This document shows, one piece after another, positions 35,737-45,033 of a stretch of 64,000 bases of DNA. The DNA is from Mucilaginibacter phenanthrenivorans. GTDB lineage: Bacteria; Bacteroidota; Bacteroidia; Sphingobacteriales; Sphingobacteriaceae. The first letter of the stretch is position 1. Each line of letters begins with the position of its first letter. The stretch spans positions 186,001-250,000 of the forward strand of contig NZ_JAHVAP010000002.1 of NCBI RefSeq assembly GCF_024721155.1. Direction: 5' to 3'. The notes beneath the pieces were generated by a model. It did no database searches and was not told where the DNA came from. It saw nothing but the letters and a program-made list of their open reading frames with translations. A program made the translations under genes and the position numbers.

Positions 35737-35914
35737 TGCTCCGTTAGGAGCAAAATATAGGTAGAAAAAATAAACGAATAATTTGCGCTCCGTAGGTGCG
35801 AAACCTTTTGGACTATTTTATGGCGATTCCTTTGCGGCGGTGTTATGTACCTACGGCACAAAAAATATTTTATATTTCCTTCTACCAATATTTGACCCCG
35901 ATGGGGTAGTCAAA
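35737..35914. repeat. Cluster of short dyads (REP-like) in the gap 35633-35975
   Basis: The 343-base gap has no credible gene. It contains TGCTCCGTTAGGAGCA (35737-35752), GCGCTCCGTAGGTGCG (35785-35800), a related gtacctacggcac at about 35847, and the dyad TTTGACCCCGATGG with GGGTAGTCAAA (35891-35914). Such GCTCCGTAGG and CCCCGATGGGG dyads look like an interspersed Bacteroidota repeat. They could also act as terminators for the ABC permease gene. Confidence 0.6.
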
Positions 35915-35975
35915 AGCTTGTCATTAATTTATGGGTATAAGCCCTTGAAATAAATCGCAAGCGCTTACAGGTTGG

Positions 35976-37223
35976 TTACTCTTTATAAAAGAACCATTTT
36001 GCCAACTCCTTAAAGCTCGCCTTTTTGCCGTACATCAAAATACCTACGCGATAAATGCGGGCGGCGACATACGTAGTGAACAAAAAGCCCAGGATCAGTA
36101 ATGCCATTGATAGATATAATTGCCAGTCGGGCACGCCAAAAGGCATTCTGAGCACCATTGCTACCGGCGATGTAAACGGAATAATAGACAACCAAACGGC
36201 CAATGAACTGTCCGGCGCCCTGAACAATATGGAAACTGATAAGATATAGGTAAATAACAATGGAAGTGTAATCGGCATCATGAATTGCTGTGTCTCGGTT
36301 TCGCTGTCTACCGCCGAACCTACTGCTGCAAACAACGCGCTATAAAGCAGGTAGCCTGCAATAAAGTAAAAAATGAAGCATGCCAATACCTTTCCAAAAT
36401 GAATAGTCTGCAAGGTTGCCAAAGCGCCCATTATTCCGGGTGAAGAGGCAAACGAATGACCTAATATTTTGGTCGATACTACAGATAGAATGATCCATGC
36501 GCTAAACTGTGTCAATCCCACCAAACCAACGCCAATGATCTTGCCAAGCATTAGCTGGAAAGGTTTGACAGATGATATGATCACTTCTATGATCCGGCTG
36601 GTTTTCTCTTCGATCACGCCGCGCATAACCTGTGCCCCATAAATAAATAACGCCAGATAGATCAAGATCGCGCAGGCAATACCTACACCGATATTTGCGC
36701 CGAGATCGGTTTTGTTATCGCCGGTTTCAGTGATTTCCATAGGGCTGAGTGAAATATTGCTTTTTATCGAATGCAATAAAGCAGTATCGATATGATTTTT
36801 GATCATGCCGTTACTTACCGCGATATCGTTCATCTCCCGTTCAACTTTTTCAATTATAGTGATGCCCGGTTTCTTTTTTGACGATATTTTTATCGCATCT
36901 GGTTTGGTGTAATCGACTGGGATCTGCAGGGCCGAAAGGTTTTCGTCTTTCATCGCTTCGGCTTTTACCTCGTTGAATGACTTTGTCGAAGTTTCAAATT
37001 TCAGGTTAGGCTGATTTTTAAATTTTCCTGCAAACAAGCCGCTTTCGTCAATAACCTTAACCACTTGTTGATCGCTTAATTTATCACTGTCCTTTGCGAT
37101 AAAAGTAATTGCTGCACCCATACCCAATATCAAACAAGGCAGCACGAAGATCATAATGATAAATGATTTTTTCCTTACGCGGGTGATATATTCTCGCTGT
37201 ATGATGAGTAATACTTTGTTCAT
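35976..37223 (-). CDS. ABC-2 type exporter permease (NatB-like)
   Basis: The 415-residue protein has one N-terminal helix (about 20-42), a periplasmic domain of about 130 residues (about 45-185) and five to six C-terminal helices, including the GVIEEKTSRIIEVIISSVKPFQLMLGKI-type coupling region typical of NatB/ABC-2 permeases. It pairs with the ATPase encoded 3 bases upstream in the same operon. Members export sodium, drugs or peptides; the substrate here is not evident. Confidence 0.88.
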   Translation of the reverse strand: MNKVLLIIQREYITRVRKKSFIIMIFVLPCLILGMGAAITFIAKDSDKLSDQQVVKVIDESGLFAGKFKNQPNLKFETSTKSFNEVKAEAMKDENLSALQIPVDYTKPDAIKISSKKKPGITIIEKVEREMNDIAVSNGMIKNHIDTALLHSIKSNISLSPMEITETGDNKTDLGANIGVGIACAILIYLALFIYGAQVMRGVIEEKTSRIIEVIISSVKPFQLMLGKIIGVGLVGLTQFSAWIILSVVSTKILGHSFASSPGIMGALATLQTIHFGKVLACFIFYFIAGYLLYSALFAAVGSAVDSETETQQFMMPITLPLLFTYILSVSILFRAPDSSLAVWLSIIPFTSPVAMVLRMPFGVPDWQLYLSMALLILGFLFTTYVAARIYRVGILMYGKKASFKELAKWFFYKE

Positions 37224-37226
37224 GGC

Positions 37227-38135
37227 TTAGCGGATTAGGTTTACTTGTTCAATAAAAATTTCGTTCATGCTCGGGATCACTTCCTGCAGCATATTTACCC
37301 TCGTTTTTGGGATGAGGTATTGCAGCACATCGTTAGAGGTATTACCCTCTGCAAGCTTTATTTTGATGGTATGTTCCATGTCGTCCCCGGCCTTTTCTTC
37401 AATTACCTCGAATGGTTGCGAACCGTTAAAGCTTAATTGCTCACCATTATATTCTATTAAGTAAGTTGCGTTGCGATAGGAGTTACGGATCCCTTTAACT
37501 GTACCATCCAAGATCTTTTGTGATTTATTGATCAGCGCGATAGAATCACACAATTCCTCAACCGATTCCATCCTGTGGGTTGAAAATAAAATAGTAGCAC
37601 CTTTTTTATTAAGCTCCAGGATTTCGTCCTTTATAATTTCGGCATTAACAGGGTCGAAGCCGCTGAATGGTTCATCCAATATGATCAGATCGGGTTCATG
37701 CAATACCGTTGCTACAAATTGTGCCTTTTGCTGCATCCCTTTCGAAAGCTCCTCGATCTTCATCTTCCACCAGGTTTCCATACCCAGCTTATCGAACCAG
37801 ATCTTTAAGCGGCGTGTGGCTTCTGCTCTGCTTAATCCCTTCAACCGCGCCAAATAGATCATCTGTTCGCCGATCTCCATTTTTTTATAAAGGCCGCGCT
37901 CTTCTGGCAGGTAACCGATGCGGTCGATATGGGATTGGTTGAGCTTTTCGCCGTTGAAATAAACCTCGCCGCTGTCTGGCGCAGTAATCTGGTTGATGAT
38001 GCGGATAAGTGAGGTTTTGCCGGCGCCATTCGGTCCTAACAAGCCGAATACCTGCCCGCTTTTAACCTCCAGGCTTACATCGCTCAACGCCCGGTGACCG
38101 GCGTATTGCTTAACAATGTTGCGGATGCTTAACAT
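37227..38135 (-). CDS. ABC transporter ATP-binding protein (NatA-like)
   Basis: The 302-residue ATPase has Walker A GPNGAGKTS, the signature LSKGMQQKAQ, Walker B LIILDEPFSGFDP and the H-loop STHRM. The C-terminal extension after about residue 215 (DUF4162-like) is typical of NatA-type exporters. It forms an export pump with the permease encoded immediately downstream. It is first gene of the two-gene operon. Confidence 0.92.
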   Translation of the reverse strand: MLSIRNIVKQYAGHRALSDVSLEVKSGQVFGLLGPNGAGKTSLIRIINQITAPDSGEVYFNGEKLNQSHIDRIGYLPEERGLYKKMEIGEQMIYLARLKGLSRAEATRRLKIWFDKLGMETWWKMKIEELSKGMQQKAQFVATVLHEPDLIILDEPFSGFDPVNAEIIKDEILELNKKGATILFSTHRMESVEELCDSIALINKSQKILDGTVKGIRNSYRNATYLIEYNGEQLSFNGSQPFEVIEEKAGDDMEHTIKIKLAEGNTSNDVLQYLIPKTRVNMLQEVIPSMNEIFIEQVNLIR

Positions 38136-38242
38136 ATAAAGGTGATTATAGGTGATTTTGGTTTTAAGATACGCAAATATTAAAAATGTTACAGCGATAA
38201 AACCAAATGCCCGATTTTATTGTAAATTTAATTATTGAAAGT

Positions 38243-38548
38243 ATGATAATCAGAACGTTAGTTGTAATTTGTGTCTTTTGCTGTACCACAAGTGTATTTG
38301 CTCATGGTGTTAACGGGCACAATGTAACTTCTAATAGTGCTGATACTACTGTCATTAAGGATTCGGTTAAAACCGTAAGCGCCTCCAATAAAAGGATCGG
38401 CAAAAAGCCTGTAACGCACTCCCGCATGAGCCAATCAACCCGAAACAGGATAGCGAAGATCGAGTCGCTCAGCAAAAAGATAGACAAGATAGAAGCTAAT
38501 ATAAAACGGCGAGAGGCAGAGATCGCTAAGGTGGAGGCGAGGCAATAA
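38243..38548 (+). CDS. Small secreted coiled-coil protein, hypothetical
   Basis: The second ATG (38243) is preferred because it starts a clean signal peptide (MIIRTLVVICVFCC, cleavage near VFAHG); an upstream ATG at 38207 adds 12 residues in front of it. The mature protein of about 80 residues is polar and ends in a coiled-coil helix (SLSKKIDKIEANIKRREAEI). It has no family I recognise. It is convergent with the sialidase-like gene with a 3-base gap. Confidence 0.6.
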   Translation: MIIRTLVVICVFCCTTSVFAHGVNGHNVTSNSADTTVIKDSVKTVSASNKRIGKKPVTHSRMSQSTRNRIAKIESLSKKIDKIEANIKRREAEIAKVEARQ

Positions 38549-38551
38549 AAT

Positions 38552-39709
38552 TCAATGGTTTACCTTTTTTTTAAGTTCATCCAGGCCTAATCTTAATACC
38601 TCGATCGACTCCTTCTGCCGGGAAATTATTACGTACATGTAGCCCTTATAAACAATAGTATGCGGATAACCGTATTGGCCGCCCTTCCATAGGCCTTCTT
38701 TTTTAAGATGGTAAAGTTCGTCGGCTATAATATAGTTTCTGTTGAACTGTCTTCCATCAGACGATAGGGAAAGTACCAGCGGATTACGGTCGTAATGATG
38801 CAGGGTATCTGGTATGCCAACGTAATAAAAACGTTTGTCGGGCAGGCGTCCAAAATGAAACTTACTGTCGTTGTCCGAAAAATTGGTTTCAACCGGCCTG
38901 GACCATGATTTGCCGTTGTTTTTACTTTCTGTTAACCATAATCGCCCCCTCCAGCCTTTCCCGGTAACCCGCAATAACATATGCAACACATCATCATCAG
39001 TCTGGAAAAACGAGCCCTCGCACAGTGGCGGCAAGCCCAGTTTTGCTGCCGGGGCATAAAATGCTGCGGAATTATCCTGTTTATAAAGCGAGTCGGGGTA
39101 AGGGCTGCTTAGTTTCCAGCCTTTAATACCATACGGATCATCGGTATAAGGGAATAGGAAGTTACCGCTTATGATTAATCTTCCGCTTTTGGTTGCTTCA
39201 GGGCCATGGTTAGGGATCAGAGGAACGTGCATATCAATGGGATTGCTCCAGTGCTTGCCATCCGTACTTGTTTTTGCCCAAAGGTGCGTGTTTTGGCGGT
39301 TATGTGTGTATTCACCATAATAAGCCACCAGCGTTCCTTTATATTGATATAAGCCGGCTGCGGTAAGTACGGTTAAGGTATCATTTGTTTTTGTTGGTGA
39401 CGCAAGCGGCGTAGGAGCAGACCAATGAAAAAAATCTGCCGAAGTTGCATAAACTACCCTTTGCCCCGGCGAGTCTTCGTCAACCAATCCGTCAGACCAA
39501 ATGGCTATAAACTTGTCCTTAAAATGAATGATAGACGAATGGTGATTATACAGCCAGTCCTTGCCCGGCGTATAGATCATCGACCGCTCAATTTTTAGGT
39601 GCGGCACACCGGCTTCTGTTTGATAATTGTTGGTAACCGCGGGCGTTTGGCCGAAAACATCGCCAGCAATAAAAAACAAAACGATGCAAAGGGTAAATTT
39701 TATATTCAT
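38552..39709 (-). CDS. Secreted BNR/sialidase-like beta-propeller protein
   Basis: The 385-residue protein has a signal peptide (cleavage near DVFGQTP) and Asp-box motifs: STDGKHWSN, KNNGKSWSRP and the weaker SSDGRQFNR. This indicates a six-bladed propeller as in exo-alpha-sialidases and related glycosidases. Catalytic residues cannot be confirmed by eye, so the substrate could be sialic acid or another sugar. It is monocistronic, facing the dnaJ terminator region. Confidence 0.78.
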   Translation of the reverse strand: MNIKFTLCIVLFFIAGDVFGQTPAVTNNYQTEAGVPHLKIERSMIYTPGKDWLYNHHSSIIHFKDKFIAIWSDGLVDEDSPGQRVVYATSADFFHWSAPTPLASPTKTNDTLTVLTAAGLYQYKGTLVAYYGEYTHNRQNTHLWAKTSTDGKHWSNPIDMHVPLIPNHGPEATKSGRLIISGNFLFPYTDDPYGIKGWKLSSPYPDSLYKQDNSAAFYAPAAKLGLPPLCEGSFFQTDDDVLHMLLRVTGKGWRGRLWLTESKNNGKSWSRPVETNFSDNDSKFHFGRLPDKRFYYVGIPDTLHHYDRNPLVLSLSSDGRQFNRNYIIADELYHLKKEGLWKGGQYGYPHTIVYKGYMYVIISRQKESIEVLRLGLDELKKKVNH

Positions 39710-39743
39710 GGCATTTTGTACCGCAATATAACTGATAGCGCGT

Positions 39744-39774
39744 AAAAAAGCCCAAAATCCTAAAACTTTGGGCT
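39744..39774 (-). terminator. Rho-independent terminator of dnaJ
   Basis: Read on the minus strand, stem AGCCCAAA/TTTGGGCT with a 10-base loop is followed by a T run (39744-39748 as A on the plus strand). It is 27 bases past the dnaJ stop. Confidence 0.8.
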
Positions 39775-39800
39775 CCCTTTTTATCTTCCGGACTTAAAAC

Positions 39801-40967
39801 TTACTCAAAATATTCCTTCATCCGTTCGAAAAAGCTTTTCTCGTTTTTACCCGGATTAGGTTTAAAGTTGGGTGAGTTTTGTAGTTTCTCTAATAGCTCA
39901 CGTTCTTCGCGGCTTAATGCTTTTGGTGTCCAAATGTTGATATGAACCAATTGGTCGCCGCGGCGGTAGGAGTTCACTTCCGGCACGCCCTTGCTTTTTA
40001 AGCGCAGGATCTTGCCGCCCTGTGTTCCCGGGTCGATCTTGATCTTAACTTTGCCGTCGATAGTTGGTACTTCAACGCTGGTGCCGATGGTGGCATCTAC
40101 AAAGTTTACGTGCAGATCGTATATCACATTGTTGCCATCGCGTTTCAGGGTTTCGTGTGGGATTTCCTCTATCAGGATGATCAAGTCTCCCGGTACACCG
40201 CCACGAGGGGCAGAATTACCTTTGCCGCTCATGCTCAATTGCATGCCTTCGCTTACGCCGGCAGGAATATTGATAGTGATAGTTTCTTCGCCGCGTACAA
40301 CTCCGTCACCATGACAAACAGTACATTTTGACAGTATGGTTGTGCCTTCGCCGTTACAGGTAGGGCAGGTACTGGTAGTTTGCATCTGGCCCAATATGGT
40401 ATTGGTTACCCGGCGCACAGCTCCCTGGCCGCCGCAGGTTTTACAGGTTTGGAACGATGCTTTATCCTTAGCCCCGGTACCATCGCAGGTTTTGCAGGGG
40501 ATCTGTTTGTTAACCTTTATCTTCTTTTCAGCGCCATTGGCTATTTCTTCAAGTGTTAGGCGTACTTTAATGCGCAGGTTGCTGCCTCGCTGCACCCTTC
40601 TGCCACCGCTGCTCTGCCTGCCGCCACCACCGCCGAAGAAACCTTCAAACGGACTGCCGCCGCCAAATATATCGCCAAACTGGCTGAATATATCGTCCAT
40701 ATTCATGCCGCCACCACCGTAGCCGCCGCCATTGGCAGAATGTGCGTTAGCTGCATGACCAAACTGATCATATCGCTGGCGCTTTTCGGGATTACTTAAA
40801 ACCTCGTACGCCTCCGCAGCTTCCTTAAACTTATCTTCAGCAGCTTTATCACCTTCGTTTTTATCCGGGTGATACTTAATTGCCATTTTACGATAAGCCT
40901 TTTTTATCTCATCAGCATCGGCACCTTTGGCTACGCCCAATATATCGTAGTAATCTCTTTTTGACAT
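39801..40967 (-). CDS. dnaJ: Chaperone DnaJ
   Basis: The 388-residue co-chaperone has the J domain with His33-Pro34-Asp35, a Gly/Phe-rich linker (about 75-125) and four CxxCxGxG zinc repeats ([32 protein letters not shown]), then the two substrate-binding domains. It stimulates DnaK ATPase and delivers clients. It lies downstream of grpE in the same direction; dnaK is not in the window. Confidence 0.98.
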   Translation of the reverse strand: MSKRDYYDILGVAKGADADEIKKAYRKMAIKYHPDKNEGDKAAEDKFKEAAEAYEVLSNPEKRQRYDQFGHAANAHSANGGGYGGGGMNMDDIFSQFGDIFGGGSPFEGFFGGGGGRQSSGGRRVQRGSNLRIKVRLTLEEIANGAEKKIKVNKQIPCKTCDGTGAKDKASFQTCKTCGGQGAVRRVTNTILGQMQTTSTCPTCNGEGTTILSKCTVCHGDGVVRGEETITINIPAGVSEGMQLSMSGKGNSAPRGGVPGDLIILIEEIPHETLKRDGNNVIYDLHVNFVDATIGTSVEVPTIDGKVKIKIDPGTQGGKILRLKSKGVPEVNSYRRGDQLVHINIWTPKALSREERELLEKLQNSPNFKPNPGKNEKSFFERMKEYFE

Positions 40968-40980
40968 GGGGGGAATAATT

Positions 40981-41135
40981 ATTGAATTAGTGAATTGGCG
41001 ATTGAGTGAATTAAACTCAAATTTCGATTCAATAATTCTATTTCAATACGTTTATTTAATTAATGAATTAGTGAATGACTGAATAAACAAGCGATAAAAT
41101 CAATCACTAATTCACTAACTCAGTAATTCACTGAT
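40981..41135. repeat. Inverted repeat of gaattagtgaatt words between grpE and dnaJ
   Basis: Arms at 40981-41014 (attgaattagtgaattggcg type) and 41101-41135 (aatcactaattcactaactc type), with a third copy at 41061-41082, form an imperfect hairpin. It lies between two co-directional chaperone genes and could uncouple their expression. Confidence 0.65.
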
Positions 41136-41139
41136 TACT

Positions 41140-41712
41140 TTACGCGCCTACTATTACTTTAGCAAAACGCACTACCTTATCGTTAAGGAAATAACCTTTT
41201 TCCATTTCGTCAACTACTTTGCCTTTAAGGTCTTCAGTAGGGGCCGGGATGTTGGTGATGGCTTCCTGCAGTTCAGGATCAAATGGGGTACCTATGGATT
41301 CCATTTCCTTTAAGCCGGTTTTGTTAAGCGCTCCTTTTAACTTGTTTTGTATCAGCGTAACACCTTCCTTAACGGGTGCAACATCAGTGGCAGTTTCCAT
41401 AGCCCTTAATGCACGTTCAAAATCGTCAAGTACCGGTAATAAAGAAACGATTAGGTCTTTGCCTTCCATTTTTCTGGCATCTTCACGTTCTTTTATTGTA
41501 CGCCTTCTGAAATTATCAAATTCGGCATACAAGCGCAGATATTTGTCATTAGCGAGGGAAAGTTCCTCCTTTAATGTATCAACAGGCGACGGTGCATTTT
41601 CAGCAGCCTGCTCATCTGTTTCCTGTTCAAATTCGTTCACAGTAGTGTTTATATCTTCAGTGTTATCTGAATCTTCCTTCTTTTTTTTCTTCAACATGTC
41701 GTTAAAATTCAT
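41140..41712 (-). CDS. grpE: Nucleotide exchange factor GrpE
   Basis: The ATG at 41712 (MNFNDMLKKKKK) is chosen over an in-frame TTG five codons upstream. The 190-residue protein has an acidic N-terminus, a long dimerising helix with LRLYAEFDNFRRRTIKERED, and the C-terminal beta domain (GTPFDPELQEAI, GYFLNDKVVRFAKVIV). It releases ADP from DnaK. It precedes dnaJ with a repeat in between. Confidence 0.97.
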   Translation of the reverse strand: MNFNDMLKKKKKEDSDNTEDINTTVNEFEQETDEQAAENAPSPVDTLKEELSLANDKYLRLYAEFDNFRRRTIKEREDARKMEGKDLIVSLLPVLDDFERALRAMETATDVAPVKEGVTLIQNKLKGALNKTGLKEMESIGTPFDPELQEAITNIPAPTEDLKGKVVDEMEKGYFLNDKVVRFAKVIVGA

Positions 41713-41916
41713 AGCTAATAGTGCCAATCAAGTATCTTGCCATTGGTATAAAGGCGACATCGTGGCAGTGTTTTTTAAATAAAGCGGAATTGTTTGCAGT
41801 TGGCAGTGCGCAGTTGGCAGATTGCTCATTAGTTCACTGGTTCATTAGTTCATTGGGAAATGAACGCGTTGATCCGGTTTTTTCAAATAAACAAATCCGA
41901 AATTGAACATCCGAAA

Positions 41917-42600
41917 TCAAGCAATCTTCACATCTTCCAAAACCTTACCATTCTCGCATTTAATAATACGCGACGGGAAAGTGCGGATGATATGATAATC
42001 GTGCGTGGCTATCAATACCGCAGTTCCCGACTGACTGATTTGCTTTAGCAGTAATACAATTTCTTCAGAAGTATCGGGGTCAAGGTTCCCGGTTGGCTCA
42101 TCGGCCAGGATAATCTCAGGATCATTAAGTAAGGCCCGGGCTATTACTACCCTTTGCTGTTCGCCGCCTGAAAGCTCATGCGGCATTTTTTTAAGTTTTG
42201 AACGCAAACCAACTTTTTCCAGAACATCAAGAGAACGGTCCTCAATCAATTTTTTATCTGTCCAACCGGTTGCCCGCATCACAAATTGCAGGTTTTGTTC
42301 AACAGAACGATCTGTAAGTAACTGGAAATCCTGGAAAACTATACCAAGCTTACGACGCAGAAACGGAACGTCATTTTGTTTAAGGTTATTCAGGTCGTAA
42401 CCGCATGCATGGCCTGCGCCGGTGTTGATGTTCAGATCGCCGTAAATAACCTTCAGCAAGCTACTTTTACCTGACCCGGTTTGACCGATCAGCCAAACAA
42501 AATCACCCTTATCAATATGCAAATTAACGTTCGACAACACCAGGTGCGCCTGCTGAAAAATATCAACGTTGTTTAGCTTTATAATTGAATTTCCGATCAT
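41917..42600 (-). CDS. ftsE: FtsE-like cell-division ABC ATPase
   Basis: The 227-residue ATPase has Walker A GQTGSGKSS, Q-loop, signature [13 protein letters not shown], Walker B IILADEPTGNLD and the H-loop ATHDYH. The short form with RTFPSRIIKCENGK fits FtsE, which with FtsX regulates peptidoglycan hydrolases at the septum. ftsX is not adjacent here; a LolD-type assignment is the alternative, but a separate LolD-like gene is at 45034. Confidence 0.82.
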   Translation of the reverse strand: MIGNSIIKLNNVDIFQQAHLVLSNVNLHIDKGDFVWLIGQTGSGKSSLLKVIYGDLNINTGAGHACGYDLNNLKQNDVPFLRRKLGIVFQDFQLLTDRSVEQNLQFVMRATGWTDKKLIEDRSLDVLEKVGLRSKLKKMPHELSGGEQQRVVIARALLNDPEIILADEPTGNLDPDTSEEIVLLLKQISQSGTAVLIATHDYHIIRTFPSRIIKCENGKVLEDVKIA

Positions 42601-42603
42601 ATC

Positions 42604-42718
42604 TTGGTTAATTAGTTCATTTGTTCACTGGTTCATTGGTCTTGTCCTTTGGTTTATCAAGCGGTTTCTCCGCTAACCACCAATGAACTAATGAACCATT
42701 GAACCAATCAACTAACTC
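42604..42718. repeat. Inverted repeat of ggttcattggt words upstream of ftsE
   Basis: Arm 42604-42645 (ttagttcatttgttcactgg type) and arm 42676-42718 (atgaactaatgaaccattg type) are complementary. A further half copy, gttcactggttcattagttc, occurs at about 41832-41855 downstream of ftsE. Confidence 0.65.
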
Positions 42719-42920
42719 AAATCTCTAATTTAAGGATCTGCCCGAAAGGCAGATCCTTAATAATATTCATTATGTATTCTGTCTTGTCCTGCAAGCCCAC
42801 CTTATCCAATGACTTATCAGGCCTGTCGACCCGAAAATAGGCAAGCAACGTAAACTTATCATCCCTCAACTGTACGTAATCAGGTATTTTGGCAACGCCT
42901 TTAACTTTAATTATATACAT
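42717..42920 (-). CDS. Small conserved hypothetical protein
   Basis: The 67-residue protein (MYIIKVKGVAKIPDYV start, DLPFGQILKLEI end) has alternating strands and one helix, with no membrane segment. I do not recognise a named family. It lies between sucC and ftsE with hairpin repeats on both sides. Codon use and the clean ATG support it as a real gene. Confidence 0.6.
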   Translation of the reverse strand: MYIIKVKGVAKIPDYVQLRDDKFTLLAYFRVDRPDKSLDKVGLQDKTEYIMNIIKDLPFGQILKLEI

Positions 42921-42922
42921 TT

Positions 42923-43011
42923 TAGTTCATGGTTGATGGTTCATAGTTCATGGTAGCTTCGCTCACGACCGTTTCTTCGGCTATGAACTATGAACCATCA
43001 ACTATGAACTC
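42923..43011. repeat. Inverted repeat of gttcatggttgatggttcatag words
   Basis: Arm 42923-42957 and arm 42979-43011 (ggctatgaactatgaaccat and on) pair closely around a 21-base loop. The element is nearly identical in both arms to that at 27299-27436. It follows the sucC stop directly and could serve as its terminator. Confidence 0.75.
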
Positions 43012-44205
43012 TTATAACGCTAGTACTTCCTTAACTCTTTCAGCTGCTTCTTTCAGCAATATGGCTGAGAATACTTTTAAGCCTGATTCGTCAATCAATT
43101 TTTTAGCTTCAACGGCATTTGTGCCCTGCAAGCGAACGATAATTGGAACCGGGATATTGCCGATTTCATGGTAAGCATCAATAACACCCTGTGCCACACG
43201 GTCACAACGAACGATCCCACCAAAGATGTTGATGAGGATAGCCTTTACGTTCGGGTCCTTCAGGATAATGTTGAAAGCCGCTTTTACGGTCTCAGCATTG
43301 GCCGTTCCGCCAACGTCCAGGAAGTTAGCAGGCTCGCCGCCGGCAATCTTGATGATGTCCATGGTAGCCATGGCCAAACCTGCGCCGTTAACCATACAGC
43401 CAACGTTACCGTCAAGCTTTACAAAGTTAAGGTTCGATTTACTGGCTTCAACTTCCATCGGGTCTTCTTCAGCAACATCGCGCATAGCTGCAAAATCCGG
43501 GTGACGGAACAATGCATTGTCGTCAAGGTTTACCTTGGCGTCAACGGCTAATATTTTGTTGTCAGATGTTTTTAAAACCGGGTTGATCTCAAACTGAGAT
43601 GAATCGGTAGCATCGTATGCTTTATATAATGAGGTGATAAATTTCACCATATCCTTAAAGGCATCGCCTGACAGGCCAAGGTTAAAGGCGATTTTACGCG
43701 CCTGGAAACCCTGCAGACCAACTTTAGGATCAATTTCTTCTTTGTGGATGCGCTCAGGGGTTGAATGTGCAACTTCCTCGATGTCCATACCGCCTTCGGT
43801 TGAGTACATGATGATGTTGCGGCCCTTTGCGCGATCAAGCAAAACGCTGATGTAAAATTCCTTTGTTTCAGTTTCGCCGGGATAGTAAACATCCTGTGCC
43901 ACCAATACTTTGCTTACCAGTTTACCTTCGGGGCCGGTTTGCGGGGTAATAAGCTGCATACCTAAAATATTGGTTGCGCGTTCCTTTACCTCGTCTAAGT
44001 TCTTAGCTAATTTAACGCCGCCGCCTTTACCGCGACCGCCTGCATGGATCTGTGCTTTTATTACAACCCAATCAGAGCCGTAATCTTCTTTCATTTTTTT
44101 GGCAGCTTCAACAGCCTGTTCAACGCTGTCGGCAACTATGCCTTCCTGAACCCTAACGCCAAAGCTTTTTAATATGGCCTTACCTTGATATTCGTGAATA
44201 TTCAT
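43012..44205 (-). CDS. sucC: Succinate--CoA ligase (ADP-forming) subunit beta
   Basis: The 397-residue TCA-cycle enzyme subunit has the ATP-grasp start [33 protein letters not shown], the ligase segment [20 protein letters not shown] and the CoA-ligase loop [16 protein letters not shown]. It makes succinate and ATP from succinyl-CoA with SucD, whose gene is not adjacent. A weak -7 box (TAGCTTTA, minus strand 44226-44233) lies 20 bases upstream. Farther upstream is a 43-bp repeat array. Confidence 0.97.
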   Translation of the reverse strand: MNIHEYQGKAILKSFGVRVQEGIVADSVEQAVEAAKKMKEDYGSDWVVIKAQIHAGGRGKGGGVKLAKNLDEVKERATNILGMQLITPQTGPEGKLVSKVLVAQDVYYPGETETKEFYISVLLDRAKGRNIIMYSTEGGMDIEEVAHSTPERIHKEEIDPKVGLQGFQARKIAFNLGLSGDAFKDMVKFITSLYKAYDATDSSQFEINPVLKTSDNKILAVDAKVNLDDNALFRHPDFAAMRDVAEEDPMEVEASKSNLNFVKLDGNVGCMVNGAGLAMATMDIIKIAGGEPANFLDVGGTANAETVKAAFNIILKDPNVKAILINIFGGIVRCDRVAQGVIDAYHEIGNIPVPIIVRLQGTNAVEAKKLIDESGLKVFSAILLKEAAERVKEVLAL

Positions 44206-44353
44206 GTTTTGTGAAGAATTTGCGGTAAAGCTACTATTTAGTTTTTAGAGATTAGAGACCAGAGCTTAGTTGGAGTGTCAATTTTTAAAATTAACTGGCC
44301 GAATTGCTGCTTTACAAAGCTGTTAACCCGTCAACCCATCCAAAAAGCTGAAA

Positions 44354-44565
44354 TTACCATAGTAAAATGTTACTTTACCCCTGATAAAAAAATCAATTAC
44401 GAGGGATAATGTACGTTTGCTCCTGATAAAAAAATGAATTACGAAGGTAAACGTTGTTTTGCCCCTGGTAAAAAAAATGATTACCAAGGTAAAATGGTGT
44501 TTTGGTCCTGATAAAAAAATGGATTACCATGGCAAAGGTCAATTTTACCCCTGATAAAAAGGGAA
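44354..44565. repeat. Array of about five 43-bp degenerate tandem repeats upstream of sucC
   Basis: Each unit has the core CCTGATAAAAAAAT, a TTACC/TTACG box followed by GGTAA or GGCAAA, and a TTTTAC/TTTTGC stretch. Unit lengths are 42-43 bases. Junctions form small dyads such as TTACCAAGGTAA. There are no unique spacers, so this is not CRISPR, and 43 is not a multiple of three. Iteron or operator array is possible. The other parts of the gap 44206-44624 show nothing recognisable. Confidence 0.7.
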
Positions 44566-44624
44566 CGGTTTATTTTGTAATGCGTTGATATACATGTAAA
44601 TATACAAAATATAATTCAAAATTC

Positions 44625-44996
44625 ATGTTTAGCTGGCCCAAAAAGACAGAAATATTGGATGATGAAGTGGTAGGTGAATTATCAAGTTTTGGTGTTATAC
44701 AAATATACGGAATTTGGGACGATTTTTTAGCATTTTCGCCAATATCGGGAGAATTAAACCCGCGTTACACGGCGTTAATGCATTGCGTTAATTCCGCTTG
44801 CGGAATTGACTCACCCGGTCGACGCTTCGCTGGACCACCCGCTCTGCTGCGCAAAAAGGGAAAAGAAAAAGTAATTGTAAGATATTTTTCTCACCTCTTT
44901 ACGCGCAGCGAAGAGAGGTCGACGAGCGAAGCAATGTCGGGTGAGTCAACTCTACCAGCGCCATTTCTCACCATCCCATCCACATTTTTCACCTAA
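44625..44996 (+). other. Doubtful open frame containing a repeat element
   Basis: A 123-codon frame starts MFSWPKKTEILDDEVVGEL and reads like protein for about 50 codons. Its second half is composed of an inverted repeat: TTGACTCACCCGGTCGACG at 44806-44833 against the complement at 44923-44949, plus the palindrome AATTCCGCTTGCGGAATT at 44790-44807 and an inner hairpin at 44893-44918. Either the frame is accidental, or a small gene was cut by a MITE-like insertion. I do not support it as an intact gene. Confidence 0.35.
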
Positions 44997-45033
44997 TCTC
45001 CAATCTCTAATCACTAATCACTAACTTTACCCC

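Noticed and set aside
35682-35888. 68-codon minus-strand open frame
   Set aside because: It spans the dyad-rich repeat gap, has a composition typical of noncoding DNA, and no ribosome site or family match.
44354-44565. Possible CRISPR array
   Set aside because: The units are contiguous and similar over their whole length with no unique spacers, and no cas genes are present.
44625-44996. 123-codon open frame as a real gene
   Set aside because: Its second half is an inverted repeat element; at most the first 50 codons could be a remnant, so it is listed only as doubtful.
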